This document shows positions 47,640-60,462 of a stretch of 64,000 nucleotides of DNA, piece by piece. This DNA comes from Daphnia pulex. Its lineage: Eukaryota; Arthropoda; Branchiopoda; Diplostraca; Daphniidae. Under the pieces are notes generated by a model. The model searched no databases. It saw only the letters and a list, made by a program, of their open reading frames with translations, and was not told the DNA's origin. Position 1 is the first letter of the stretch; the number at the start of each line of letters is the position of its first letter. The translations under genes and the position numbers were made by a program. The DNA is taken from positions 1,364,001 to 1,428,000 of the forward strand of contig NC_060027.1 in NCBI RefSeq assembly GCF_021134715.1. The letters run 5' to 3'.

Positions 47640-50600
47640 GTAACAAACAAAACAAAAAAAGAGAAAAAATTCACAAACGATACATCAGTCTCATTAGTAT
47701 GCAAGAATAAAATTAGATATAATAAGTGAGTTCGTGAGAGTATACTGATATGTTTTGCCTTGATTGAGAATTGATTCGATAACTATGGCAAACGTTATAT
47801 ATAATCATTTGATCGTGAGTGAAATGATTCCAAGTATATCCTACACAAGATAAAACCTTCAAAAATGTTCTGAATTTGGTTGGTCTATAGACATTTATTG
47901 CGATAACAATCCAGTCGATCCGGTTTTATTCCTTTTCTTTATAATTCTTTATTAAATTATAAAAAGATTACTAGATATTTCTTAAATATTTGTATTTTTT
48001 ATTCGACCGAATTATTTCCTAATTTCATCCGTGTATAGCGTTAGTTAAACGTGACGTCACACGCGGTCGTGTGTGTTCCTTATATAATCAGACACAACAA
48101 CAACATTATCGACTCTGCGCATATCAATGAGGTGGGAGGGAGTTAATGAGTTTCTGTCCCGAAAAGGGACGGAACGAAAGAAAAAAACCCGTTACAACAG
48201 ATTTTTACACAATGATTGCATATCCTATATGTGTATGTATATACTATCGATACGATTCAAACATGTCAAAAAAATAGTGGCTGTCAAAAGAAAAATCGGA
48301 GCACATAACCTCAATAATTTATAAATGGCCAGTCGGCCATTTTGTTTTTATTTTTCTAAAGGATAAACTAGAAAGAAAACATTTTTTATTTTTTTTATTT
48401 TTCTAGAGTGCACAGTTCTATATATTTATTTCTGGCAGTTGTAAAATCTAATAAAAGCGGCTTTTGTTGTCATCTTCTCTACGCTCTGCGGAACACACCT
48501 GCGCTGCCCATCTAATTTACACGCGCGGGAATCTTCTTCTTCTTGGACAGTCGCGCACAAGGCCATCGACTATAGTTTGACCGAGAAAAACACAGAAATG
48601 TGTGTCATCTCTGATTAGATTAAAATCTATTCTTCTATAGCCTACTAGATGATGGGGGTTAGAATTGGGACCGTGAGTCACTCAACTCAAATCGAAATAA
48701 CCTACGACCTTTTGGTTTCATTTTGTTCTGGAACTTTCCACCATCTGTCGTTCATTTTTGTTGACGTCATTAACTCTAATGCTGAACTCTATTTTTTCGT
48801 TTGTTATTATGACGGCGTTGGGAATCAGTTAAAACTTCATTATATTGCCTACGTGTACATCACATAAGTAAAGTGGAATGGTGTATTACTAGTACTCTGT
48901 GATTTTGGTTTTTTAACTTGATGGCGGCACTTTGGTTCTTTTTTGTCGGCTCTTTTTTTTTCTTCGGGAGGGAAGAAACGAGTCCACGTGAAAATTCTTA
49001 CAAAATCAATTCCCGACAGCAGCAGCAACGCTCTCGTCATTATCTCTGGAAAAAATAATATTTTCTTTTTTTCCTCGACATCGTTTTGTGTTTTTTGCCT
49101 TTCGGCTGATTTTGTGTTTTTTTTCCTCGTGAAAATGTTACGCAAGAGATGTAGACACACAATAGAGCCAGCAGCAGCTATATATTCAAATCATCGTTAT
49201 ATTTATAGATGGAAATAATTATGCTAAGTATAGATCGTCTTCTGATTGAAAATCGGATAGATAAACGGGAGGCCATCCGCTTAAACAAACAAGAAATAGA
49301 AAGTTACTGTAGACCAAAGTGGTTATTTAACCGCGGCTAGAATTTCTCAATAGTCGAGTATAGCTATTCACGGAATATAATGTAGTACTATGCACACAGT
49401 ATAAATATTATCAAGAGGCCAGCACAGCCAGCACAACCAGAGAGTCGTAAAATATGTTACAATGCAAATCAACCTGGACGGGCCTTGACCCGCCCCCCTT
49501 TGTACACTAGCAAAATGATTCTTCTTTCTCTCTCTTATATATAATATCGTATATATTTATATACCTGCGGGACAAACCGAATTTGACGTACACACAATCT
49601 AAGAGCTATAGCTAGCTAGCTACAATATTATAAAGAGGTGAAAGGGAATTTATTATTAAGAGATAGTCGGCAAATATAACTTGGTAGATAGAAAATTGTC
49701 TCAATATTTATCTTGATCAGATAAATAGAAAAAAATACTTGGATAATCTCGGCAGATTCAAATCTTCGCGCGCTGCACATTCTCCCGAACGACCAACCCC
49801 AAAATTCCAGTTTTTGTATATTTTTCTTTCCCGACTGCTGTTTTTATTTGTTCACGGTTGAATTGATTTACGAGCGATGACTTTTTCGTGATTTTCGTCA
49901 CTTGAAAGTGTTGCACGCCGGTCGTAATCTTATTATATTCCAACGGGATTAATAATCACACCGTGAGTGGCGTCACGGACGTCTAGTCACCCACACGAGA
50001 CGCAAATCTTCTTTTTATTATTTCTCTGTAAAGAATAAATCTGTCCATTTACGGAGTAGGAAGATCATTTCAAGAGATATCGAATTAACGTCTAAGTCGT
50101 TTATTTTATTTCACGAAGCTTGCGCACACTTTCGAACGTGATCGTGTCGAATGATTATACGCAGTGGCGGCCCTCACACGTCGTTAAAAAATCCAATTGA
50201 AAGAGACGCCCCTGTGAGGGGGTCTGGTTGTAATAGACAATTGCAATTAAAGATAAAAATATAATAATAAAAAAAAAAGGTGGATTTGGGATGTAGATAG
50301 CCGAAGGCCACTGACACGTGTCGCCCATAATCAGCTGAGTCAAATTTTCTTTCATTACCACCACTCCCGTTGGAATTTTTTGGCGGGGGATGAACAAGAA
50401 AAATGTGCAACGTTGCCGTTTTTAAAATTTAATTCCAAGTGTCTCACTCACTTGTCTTCAATCGTTTTCCATTCGCCTTCAGTCCTAGTCGGAATCCCGT
50501 CCCGAGAGCTGTTGGTTGTTCGTTGTTATTTTCTGTTAAAAAAAACACGTTCACGCGCTGCGGGATTAGAGTTGGATCGTGTGTTTGATCGTCTCAGAGT

Positions 50601-51694
50601 TTGGCTGGCCATTGTTTGATCGATTGAAAAGAAAAAATCACTTGGTAACTAGAAAAAAACCCTTTTTTTCCCAATCAATTTGTGTGTCAGTAGGTTGAAA
50701 TTGATGTGACGACCACGTGGGGATTTTATATGGCCGCCAGGTAGATTATTAATCTATCCATATATGTGGTTGGGATATTATTTTTTCCCTCTCTCACCTC
50801 GTTGTATAATTTCACAGAAATATGGACGATCGCATTTCTTTTTTGTTTTATCTCTCCCGACTACTACTTTGCGCGAGTGTGTGAAATCCAGCATGGCCGA
50901 CATCATATTTTCGTCTTGAGTTTGTGTGTGATGCAATTTATAATGCAATATTTTTTCTTTTTACGACTTAAACAGGGGGAACTTGTTTGCCAGTTGGTGG
51001 AAGATCAACAGAGCTTGACGTCAAACGAAGAAACACAGTCTACACGAATTTTTCCTAAGGTAAACGAAAAATCTTTTCTCGACACTCACGTGGATTTTGT
51101 TGCAGGTGTTTTTCTCGTTAAAAGATGGCGGAATTTTATGTGGGGATCGGGTTCTCTCTGTTACGGTCTCTTTGTTTTAACGATTGTAATAATTATTTTA
51201 GTTTTTTGAGAAACCACGTGACGTTGGTTTGTCGGTTAATTGTTGGGAGCTGAAGGTCTTGTGTGGGGTCGGTCTTTTGTTTAATCGAATTTTTTAAAAC
51301 ATTGTGTCATTTTTCTTAAGATGTTAATCACACAAAAGATGTGAGGTTTGTTTTAGTAATTTTTCTGGTGGGAATCTTTTTTGTTTGTATCGATGGTTGG
51401 CGTGATGGCGTCATCCACGCCCATTTTTTAATATTTTCAGACGCCAGGGGAAGAAAGTTCTTTTTGGTTATTGTTATTCCACCTGGAGCGCCATCAGCGT
51501 TTAATTGAGATCGAAGCCCGTATATATATTTTTATATTTATTATTTCCCTTGTTGTGTGGATATTCTCCCATCACTACGGGAGGTTTTGTAAAAAAAAAA
51601 AATTTTTCTGCGTGTCACGATCTGATTTTGCGGTTTTTCTGGCGTTTATTTCCTTTGTGTACCGAAAACAACAACAACAACAATAAGCACAGGC
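47640..51694. other. long noncoding upstream region of the acyl-CoA synthetase gene
   Basis: The sequence is A+T-rich with many short frames but no coding character. Other promoter-like spots are TATATAATCAGACAC near 48080 and a TCAGTCC initiator-like run near 50480. A CAA repeat lies at 51668-51682, just before the start codon. It may contain alternative first exons and their introns. Confidence 0.35.
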
Positions 51695-54600
51695 ATGTCC
51701 AGGCATCAGCAGCAGTTGAGCAGCATGCCCTCCTTGACGCCGAGTCACGATCATCATCAACTAGACGCCATTTCATCAGCCGACCTTTCATTACAGCAGC
51801 CAATGTCTTGTGTTGTCGAGATGACTCCACGCCGCAAACAGGTAAAAAATGATTGAGCTGATCATTTTTCTAAGTAAAAAGGTGTGAAATTTCTCTCTTT
51901 CTTTGATCATAAAATTCCAGGCTTATGGCGACGTCATCAGTGAAATGAACAACAAGACGTCGTTTGAATCTCGGCGAATTCATCACGAGGATCCTGAGAT
52001 CCACACGATCGTTCCTTCTGGCGACTCTAAACGGGTCGTGTTGATTTCGTCGAAATCTCGAGGATCTGATTGGGACTTGACGATGGTGAAAGACGAGCAG
52101 GACAGCAACAATGGAGTGGAGAGTGAAGATAGCGGCTTTCAGCTGGATGCCGATTCGTCCAGCATCAAGATAATCGCCCCCGCTCCCGTCAATGATGCCG
52201 CCGCCGCACCCGCCGACATGACGGTCACGACCCAAAAGGTAGATATTTCCCTTCACTCCTATGTGATTGGAGGGCGTTGCATTGAAAATTTTGTTTCGCT
52301 TATGCCAACATTCAGAGTGGGACGACCGTGATTAACATCACGCCGCCTTGCAAGATGGAGCACAGATTGCTGGAACATTTGCACAGCACTCCGCTGCCGT
52401 CCATCGTCAGTGCCGAAGTCGCCAGAGATTGCCCAGATTTAGGGTATTTTAATAACAATCGACATTCTTTTATCCATTCACTGGTATAAACAATAACAAA
52501 TTCCCAACAGCAAAAGACGAACGAGTAGCGTGTTGGAAGCCAAGGATTCCAGCAAATCTGTCGGAGAGATGCGTCAGCAACCCAAGGAATTGAATAAAGG
52601 TATTATTAATCTTTCTTTGAAAAGTTTCTTGAGAGTGCCATATTCGGTCGTAGCGTAACATAACCAGTAGAGAGTTAATAAAGAGGTTGGCTTTTTTTTT
52701 CTTACTAGAAAAACGGGGGCGATGATAAAAGAGTCATTCATCATTGTAGACATATGGCCTCCAGCGTTTTCTCTTGGTTAAATATTTATGTATTTTTCTT
52801 CTTAGCTCAGGAATGAGAAAATACTGCTATGCGATGACATCGTGTCTTAACCGAGTTAGGCAGGTCCTTGAGAAAAAGGACAGTGTTTGGGCTGTTTTTG
52901 CTCTTGTTGTTGTAGTTGTAATGGTTAATAATCAAAGTCGGAATAACGAATGAGACTTGAGCGTGTTATTAAAAATTTAAGAGACTTTCAACTCTGGTGG
53001 TTTTTCACCCTTGGCCCGAGGGGGATATATTTTATTATTATTATTTTATGTTTTTCTGTAGGTCCCGACCAGCTTTTCCCGGCCGATTCGTACACGACGA
53101 CTTCAGCGACTGGAGCTGTCAAGCTCAAGATTGATGAACGAGGCATGGCGTCTATTCCACCGCTGTCGGTGCCGACTTTGCTGCAGCGCACCGTGGCCAG
53201 ACATATGGATCATCCTGCCCTTTGCGTCAAACGTGATGGAAAGGTATACACTCGCGCAATCAAACGAATTTTCGCTTATTTCACAGTTGTTTGTTATTTA
53301 AAATTTTTTAACTTTCCCTTTTTTTCATGTAATCACTTTGGGTGCGTGTGCCAACTGCTGGATTGAATGAATTAAACAGTGGATCAAGTGGACGTACAAG
53401 CAGTACTTGCACGATGTGAGGGTGTGTGCCAAGGCTTTCATCCGCTTGGGGCTGGAACGTTTCCATTCGGTTTGTATTTTGGGTTTTAATTCACCCGAAT
53501 GGATCATTGCCGATTTGGCTGCCATTCACGCTGGGTATGTTTGATTTTTGGCCTAAATTTTTCGTTTTTGTGCTGGTGGTGGGGTTCGTGTCGATGATGA
53601 GGATTTATCTTTTGACAGTGGTTTCGCCGCTGGCATTTACACTACGAATTCGGCCGAGGCGTGTCTGCATTGCGCCTTGAACGGGCAGGCCGACATCATC
53701 GTGGTGGAGGACCGCAAACAGCTGGAGAAAATCCTTTCCATCAAGGACCAAATTCCGACTTTGAAGGCGATCGTCCAGTACACCGGAAAACCGCACGTCG
53801 AAGGAGTCATCACCGTCAGTTGACTTATGCTGCACCTTTATCTTCTATTTCTCCTTCCATATCATTTTCTTATGTGTTCCGTCGACCGCAAAAGAAAGTC
53901 GTGTGCCCTTATTTATTATCTTTCTTCTTTTTCCCCTCAGTGGTCGCAATTGATGCATTTGGGCAACGCCACGCCTGACAACGTCTACGAGGATCGTTTA
54001 AAGAAGTTGGCCGTCAATCAGTGTTGCACACTAATCTACACGGTTAGTAGTGGTAGTTTCCTTGACAGTTTCCGGAGAGTGGGCGATACCGGCTCTCGCT
54101 AATAACTAAATAATACCGTTTTTCTTTTTAAATTCTTTATTTAACCGAACAGTCTGGAACGACGGGACCTCCGAAAGGCGTCATGCTGAACCACGACAAC
54201 CTGACTTGGATTTCCCACAACCTGGCCACTTATATGAACTTGCGAGACGGCAAGGATACGTTTCTCAGTTACCTGCCGCTAAGTCATGTCGCAGCTCAGG
54301 TCTGTACTTTTAAATAATGGCCTGGAATTTGTGTTTTCTCTTGGTTTTTAATTGCAGTTTGAATTTTTTCGGTTTATTTGTTTAGATTACCGACATCTAC
54401 GCTCCGCTATCTGTAGGCGGGACGGTCTACTTTGCCGATCCTGATGTTTTGAAGGTTTGTGTGTGTGTTGTACAAGTTAAACCGTTCATCGAGTGGGTTT
54501 GGCAGCGCGCATTCCTTTTGATTACGGGGTCATTAAAAATGTGTGATGGTTAACATATTTTTTGGCTCAACAGGGAACGCTGGCTGAGACGTTGCGTGAA

Positions 54601-56333
54601 GTGAGGCCGACATGCTTTTTCGGCGTGCCTCGAGTCTGGGAGAAAATCTACGAGAAGATGCAAGCCATCGGCAAACAGACGACTGGCATCAAAAAGACGA
54701 TTGCTACTTGGTGGGTTTTCTTTAAAATTTTCTTTTTTGAACGTCATAATAAAAACGAATCATTTTCTAGGTCAAAGAGCGTTGGATTATCTTACAACCG
54801 ACGCCGAATGGAAGGGTAACGATTTTTATTTTTACAACTAAATCAAGTCGGAAGAACTAAAATTATTTATCTGTAACACGCAGGAGGTCTTCGAAACCGT
54901 TTGGATTCGCCCTGGCCAATGCGCTGGTCTTCAAAAAAGTGCGTGAAGGATTGGGTTTGGATAAGGCCCGAGTGATCTTGTCGGGTGCCGCGCCTCTCTC
55001 CAAAGAAGTGGCCGAATATTTTACGAGTCTGGATATTCCCATCTTGGAGGTATGTGGCATAAGTAACGTATTATTATGACTTGCAACAACAACAACAAGA
55101 GGCAGGGAGAGCAGCATTTTGAGATTTTTCTTTTTATGGTTTTATGTTTCTCTTACCCGGCGCAGGTCTACGGAATGAGCGAGTCGACGGGACCGCACTC
55201 CATCAACAACATCACGAAAGGTTACCAGCTCAACAGCGCTGGAAAATCGGTGCCCGGCTGCCTCACGAAAATTGCTAACCCGGACAAGGACGGCAATGGA
55301 GAGGTCTGATATTATTTCAACATTTTTTTTTAAAGAAAATATTATGTTTTAGAATGTATTTTCACGGTTTGTTATTGTTTTGTTCAGATTCTGATGGGCG
55401 GACGGCATGTGTTTATGGGTTACTTGAATGACCCTGGCAACACTTCGTCTGTTGTGGACGCTGACGGCTATCTGAGCACGGGCGATGTTGGTCATACCGA
55501 CAAGTTTGGCTTCGTCTACATCACTGGCCGCATTAAAGTATGTAGATACATTTCCACACCTCATCCATCACGTCGCGCAAATCTTTATTTTTCCTATTTT
55601 TCTTCGTGTTGATTATTAACACTTTGTTTTCCTTTTTCTTTTATTTCAACGTGTGGCGGCGGCAATTGCAGGAAATTCTCATTACGGCTGGAGGCGAAAA
55701 CGTGGCTCCGGTTCTCATTGAAGATAACATTAAAGCGGAATTGCCCATAGTCAGTCACGCTATGGTTGTCGGTGATAGGCGAAAATTCCTTTCCATTCTC
55801 TTGACTTTGAGGGTAATTTTAAAAAATTATCTTATTTCTATGTTGAATTTTGCTGTAATTCTTTTTGGGGTATTTTCCAGACTGAAGTGGATCCGGATAC
55901 GCAAGAGCCGTTGCCCATTTTGACCCGGCCGACCCGGGATATCTGTGAAAGTTATGGCCTTTCGCTGGCTGAAACGGTGACGGACGTCATCTGTGCAGCA
56001 GAGCGAGGCATGGCTGAACGTGATCCCATGGCCGCTCTGACTGGGCAAGATGCTGAAGCTGTCAAGTTTGTCAAAGTCATTGATGCTGCCATCGAAAGGG
56101 CCAACCGTAACGCCATTTCGGCTGCCCAGCGCGTTCAGAAATGGACCATTTTGCCTGTCGATTTCTCCATTCCAGGTGGAGAATTAGGTAATAATAATAA
56201 TAATGGCCATTTTCACGGTCTATAGGTGTGAAATCGTTAATATCTTTTCTCTTGTTCAGGGCCCACTATGAAGATGAAGAGGAGTTGTGTTGCCAAAAAA
56301 TACGCTGACGTCATCGAACGTTTTTACTACTAA
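51695..56333 (+). CDS. long-chain acyl-CoA synthetase, bubblegum (ACSBG) type
   Basis: Eighteen exons join in phase into 896 residues, from the Met at 51695 (MSRHQQQLSSMPSL) to the stop at 56333. The AMP-binding signature is YTSGTTGPPKGVM, split by an intron at 54042/54153. Other family motifs are LPLSHVAAQ, VPRVWEKIYEKM, LSGAAPLSKEV, YGMSESTGPHS, YLSTGDVGHTDKFGFVYITGRIKE and ITAGGENVAPV. The enzyme joins long- or very-long-chain fatty acids to CoA through an acyl-AMP intermediate, using ATP, at ER or peroxisomal membranes. Family members are usually about 650-750 residues; here about 170 extra residues at the N-terminus are hydrophilic, with acidic and Ser-rich parts and an SKSRGSD motif, and no recognised domain. 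The N-terminal exons keep clean splice sites, so I include them. The family name bubblegum follows from overall similarity. Confidence 0.9.
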
Positions 56334-57402
56334 AATAATAATAATCTGCCATGCGGGGGTGGGGAAATCGGATTACTACCAACTAATCTTACACTACTAC
56401 TAGCCTTGATTTACAAATGTAGTTTATTTTTCTGATAGGGGGGAAATTTATGGATGCGTCACACACCTGCGTCATTATTATGAAAGGGTTCCAGGATATT
56501 GGTGGGTGCCAATCTCGCGGGTGGTTAATATAAATATGTTTTCTCTTTTTTGTTCCAAGGTTTTTCTAGTCCGTCAAGACACGTCAGAGGGTTTGCTCAA
56601 TAGTGTCGTCTTGAAAAATATGTTGCAATGATGTCCCTATATACTACTACAAGCACAAAAAAATATTATGCAAATTCGTCTAGTTACTACAAGTTCCTCT
56701 CGACAGTTCTTTATCCATGACCAAGTTTTTGTACCCCCCGTTAATTTCCCAAATTCTTCCATAACGTTGCAAAAGATTTCCCTTATTTTTGAGAGACTTG
56801 TTGATATAAAAACCCGTTTTTTGAATACAAACGTTACATGAGCAGACTATATAAAAAGAAAGTGTCATTGATTTTCCTCTAGAAATGGTAAAACGAAATA
56901 AAAATGAAACGTGCCAGTCGAATCAAGGGTGAAAGTCATGACGTCACGCGTCCTAGAATCGATTTAATACTTAAGTATCGATAGTTGGGTATTTTCTCTA
57001 GCTGCTCGACGTAGAAACAAACAATTAAAAGTCTTCTCTCAGTGTGAGGAAATCCAAGTGCCCCAACTGTCCTCATTTTCCTTTTTTTTTCGCATCTTAA
57101 TTGTACACATTTTCTATTTCGTTTTCTGGTTTCCATTTTTTCTCCCCTGTGCTGCGGCAGTTGTTGTGGAAAGTCTATGTAGAACGGACTGAGCTCTCTA
57201 CCTTGCGATTATTTCCTGTCCTTTTGTGTCGTCGGTCGTATACATTTCGTCGTCAGTAGTAACAAAGGAATTAATCACTACTCGGGATTTCAACAAGAGT
57301 TTGGATTGTTTTATTCTTTCACTCCTTTGCACTCTACCCGTTCACGATTTTACTGAAACTGCAAGTTTGCTGGTTTAATTTTTAATAAACCCACAAAAGA
57401 AC
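56334..57402. other. intergenic region with the UBE2R promoter
   Basis: The left part is the 3' UTR of the synthetase gene (AATAAT run after the stop). A TCAGT initiator-like site lies near 57253, about 150 bp before the UBE2R start, and the sequence between has no competing frame. Confidence 0.4.
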
Positions 57403-58597
57403 ATGGCTGCCCAGCCCAGTAGTAGTGCTGTCAGGGCCCTGGCCTTGGAGTACAAAACTATTCAAGATGAGCCTGTTGAAGGATTCAGAATTAAATTGAC
57501 AAACGACGATATACTTTTCGATTGGGAAGTCGCCATTTTTGGCCCACCAGAAACTCTGTATCAAGGAGGATATTTTAAGGTATTTACATTGTCCAGCAAA
57601 CACTCTCGATCTGCTTTCTCATTTCAGTGTTTTCTCTTTTTCTCGTTCAGGCTCAGCTCAAGTTCCCACCTGATTATCCCTACTCGCCCCCCTCTATGAG
57701 ATTTGTTACCAAAGTCTGGCACCCAAATGTGTATGAGGTGGGTTTTATTTTATCGGTGAAATGTTTTTCTCTCATCTAACCATTCTCGTGTGTTTTAGAA
57801 TGGAGATTTGTGCATTTCAATCCTTCACCCACCAGTGGATGACCCTCAAAGCGGAGAGCTGCCTTGCGAGAGGTGGAATCCTACCCAGAACGTCAGGTAA
57901 ACCTTCAAAGCTTTCTTTGTGTGGCCTCAAGGACTCTAGCTGCGTGCAGATGAATATTTGGGATACTATTCAATTAAGTCACTTGGTGACTTTGAATGGC
58001 CTCTTCCCAATCGTTTCGGTTGGATACAGATAATACGGTTTATGGTTTCCCGACCACATCTTCAACCCAGCTCTTATATATTTGGTATTTCTCTCCTTTT
58101 CCCCGTACAGAACAATATTGCTCTCGGTGATATCTCTGTTTAACGAGCCCAACACATCCAGCCCAGCCAACGTCGATGCCTCGGTCATGTATCGCAGATG
58201 GAAGGATTCGAAAGGCAAAGATGCCGAGTACGCCAATATCATCAAGAAGCAGGTAAATGACTTTAACTGCTGTTCAACGTGTGTTGAAGCCAACGTGATA
58301 CAACTCGTTACATATTTTATAGGTTGCTGGTTCCCGAGCAGAGGCGGAGAAGGACAATGTGGTGGTCCCGATGACCATAGAGGATTACTGCATCAAGTCC
58401 AAGCCTCCAGGTAAATTTTAATTTCTTTTAATATGGCGATTCTTTTCTAATATGTTTTCTAAATGTTTACAGTGACGGAATCTTTGGACATGAACGACTT
58501 TTACGACGACTGCTATGATATTGATGATGAGGATTCCGACTACGTCGAGGACGACGAGGCCGATGGAGCTGATGACAGCGGAAACGAGAATGCTTAA
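57403..58597 (+). CDS. UBE2R2: ubiquitin-conjugating enzyme E2 R (CDC34/UBE2R2 type)
   Basis: Six exons (57403-57579, 57651-57737, 57799-57896, 58111-58252, 58323-58410, 58473-58597) give 238 residues, the length of vertebrate UBE2R2. The UBC fold has [33 protein letters not shown] with the active-site Cys, and the family-specific acidic loop [16 protein letters not shown] after it. The C-terminal tail is strongly acidic ([19 protein letters not shown]). CDC34-type E2s take ubiquitin from E1 and build Lys48-linked chains with SCF ubiquitin ligases; the acidic tail binds the cullin basic canyon. The protein is cytosolic and nuclear. The window also carries an F-box gene (5793-8240), but the two are far apart and linkage is probably chance. 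The gene symbol is by homology; the related UBE2R1 is not excluded. Confidence 0.95.
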
Positions 58598-59463
58598 AGT
58601 GATTCTTATAGCCCCACGGATCTCCCTTCACACCACCACCTCTTATTATCTTTGTTTGGAATCAACATCCGTTCACCTCCCATTTCTTCCACAACACCTT
58701 TTGGTACCACCTTCATCTTTATTTTTTCTCTCTCTCAAATAATGACCGAAAGTGATTTAGTGTTTGGAATCTTAAAATTCATCAGAAAAGTTTCCCAGTT
58801 CAAACAGCCGAACAGAGGTTTATTATTATTTTTATTTTTCGTCGAAAAATTTTGCTCTGAACGGATGTGAGCCCCTCCCAAAAAACTAAAAACTTCCTCC
58901 TCCTTGATTTCAGTTGATCCCTTTATACTGACCTCGACACGCATTCGTGTTTCGTCGTTCCGCCCGTATATATATTAGCAAATGTCACCTTATTCTTGGT
59001 GAGTATTCATGGGTTTCTCTGAACTGACAATGGTTCGCGCAGTTAAAAAACAAAAATATGTAATTCCTTCCCCCGATTTTGAGCAAACAAAATTTTGTGA
59101 GAAAAAAGACAAAAAAACTAAAACAAAAGTTGAGAAAAAAAAATCCGATGGCTATTCAATAATATGTCTCTTTCGAGTTCTTTTTTTTTTGTATTTGTGC
59201 TGGTATTCTTGTCCTCTATTTACTCTTGTGGGTTTTCACCGAAAATACATGTCATCTAGTGCGTCGTAAAAAATTTAGAACGTAATTTTTCTTTTGTGAT
59301 ACGCAGTTGGGGGTGAGAAGAGGCTTCCTAGATCGGTAGAATCTTCTAGATTCGCTTTGTTTACAAATAGACTTACTTGGGCCGTCCCCCGTGACCCGTC
59401 TCTTTGTACTAAATTCCATTCTTGTGATTATTGAAATTGTTTAGTCCTTATATAAATATCGTA
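58598..59463. other. 3' UTR of UBE2R and upstream region of heme oxygenase
   Basis: No other gene is seen. The open frame 59009-59269 is Lys-rich noise. A TATATAAATA lies only 6-15 bases before the heme oxygenase ATG, too close to act as its TATA box for that start. Confidence 0.4.
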
Positions 59464-60303
59464 ATGGCAGTTGAGGGAAAACTCGAGTTTACGAAACAAA
59501 TGAGAAAAGCAACGAGGGAAATCCACGATATTAGTGATGCACTTGTCAATGCTAAACTCGGAATAGGTAACTAACGATTTTGTACTGTTTCATTGTCAAT
59601 TAACGAATTCATTTTCATTTTATCGACAGCTATGAGTGACAACTCGATCTGGGCGGAGGGATTACTTTGCTTCTATGAAATCTTCAAGTATCTTGAGGAG
59701 GCCCTTGATCGGCTGAACCACACCCTGCTGAGCGAACTTGATATCAAAGGTATGAGGAGGACCAAAGCCTTTGAAGAAGATCTGCATTTCTATTATGGAA
59801 GACAGTGGTTTGAAAACGATTACCAACCCAGTACTGCAGTCACTGCCTACATTGATTACCTCACGTCCATTGAGAGGGATAATCCCAACATGTTAGCTGC
59901 CTACATTTACCATTTATTTATGGGCCTTTTTTCTGGAGGACAAATCCTACGCAAGAAGCGATCTCTCGAAGCTAGTCTGAAATTCCAAACACCTCCTGCC
60001 AACAACAGTAACCAACAGGGTGAATCGGTCACCGATTTTGGTGAAATTCCTATTTTTAAACTGAAGAAACAAATGGTCGACGCCATGGAACATATCGCGG
60101 AGCAGCTTGGAGAAGAAGACAGGTGGAAATTAATCGAAGAGAGTAAAAACGTCTTCCGGATGAACAACAAGGTGATACGAACAATCAACACCAACAAGAT
60201 AGTTTTGAAAAAATTCTGCAACTTTGCTTTGATAGTTGTCCCTGCAGCTGCGGCTATCTATTTCGGCTATAAAATGATTAGCAATATTAATAATAATCAG
60301 TAG
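59464..60303 (+). CDS. heme oxygenase with C-terminal membrane anchor
   Basis: Two exons (59464-59566 and 59630-60303) give 258 residues. The N-terminus KQMRKATREIHDISDALVN carries the proximal heme-ligand His in the usual context. The distal helix reads YHLFMGLFSGGQILRKK, the family's Gly-rich signature. A hydrophobic C-terminal segment (FALIVVPAAAAIYFGYKMI) is a tail anchor, as in animal HO-1 and HO-2, which sit in the ER membrane. The enzyme opens heme to biliverdin, CO and iron using electrons from cytochrome P450 reductase. Residues of about 175-190 form a variable hydrophilic linker (PPANNSNQQGE). The gene ends close to the convergent syntaxin gene, with a poly-A signal near 60406. A possible heat-shock-like element lies at 59338-59353. 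Confidence 0.92.
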
Positions 60304-60462
60304 ACTCATCTTTCAGTGATTCCGCTGTCAAGGCATGACAAATATATATCTTATCAAAACTTGCGCCAATTTTAACAGATCTTAACACCACGAACTGTGA
60401 TAGTCAATAAATACAACTACAGTCCACGAGTCCAGTGCAAAAAAAATCTCATATTTCTGTAT

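Noticed and set aside
48943..49218. Phe/Ser-rich frames upstream of the synthetase gene
   Set aside because: Composition is that of T-rich noncoding DNA, and both strands are open by chance.
59009..59269. Lys-rich frame upstream of heme oxygenase
   Set aside because: It is a poly-A-driven frame with no motif, in a region expected to hold the UBE2R 3' end.
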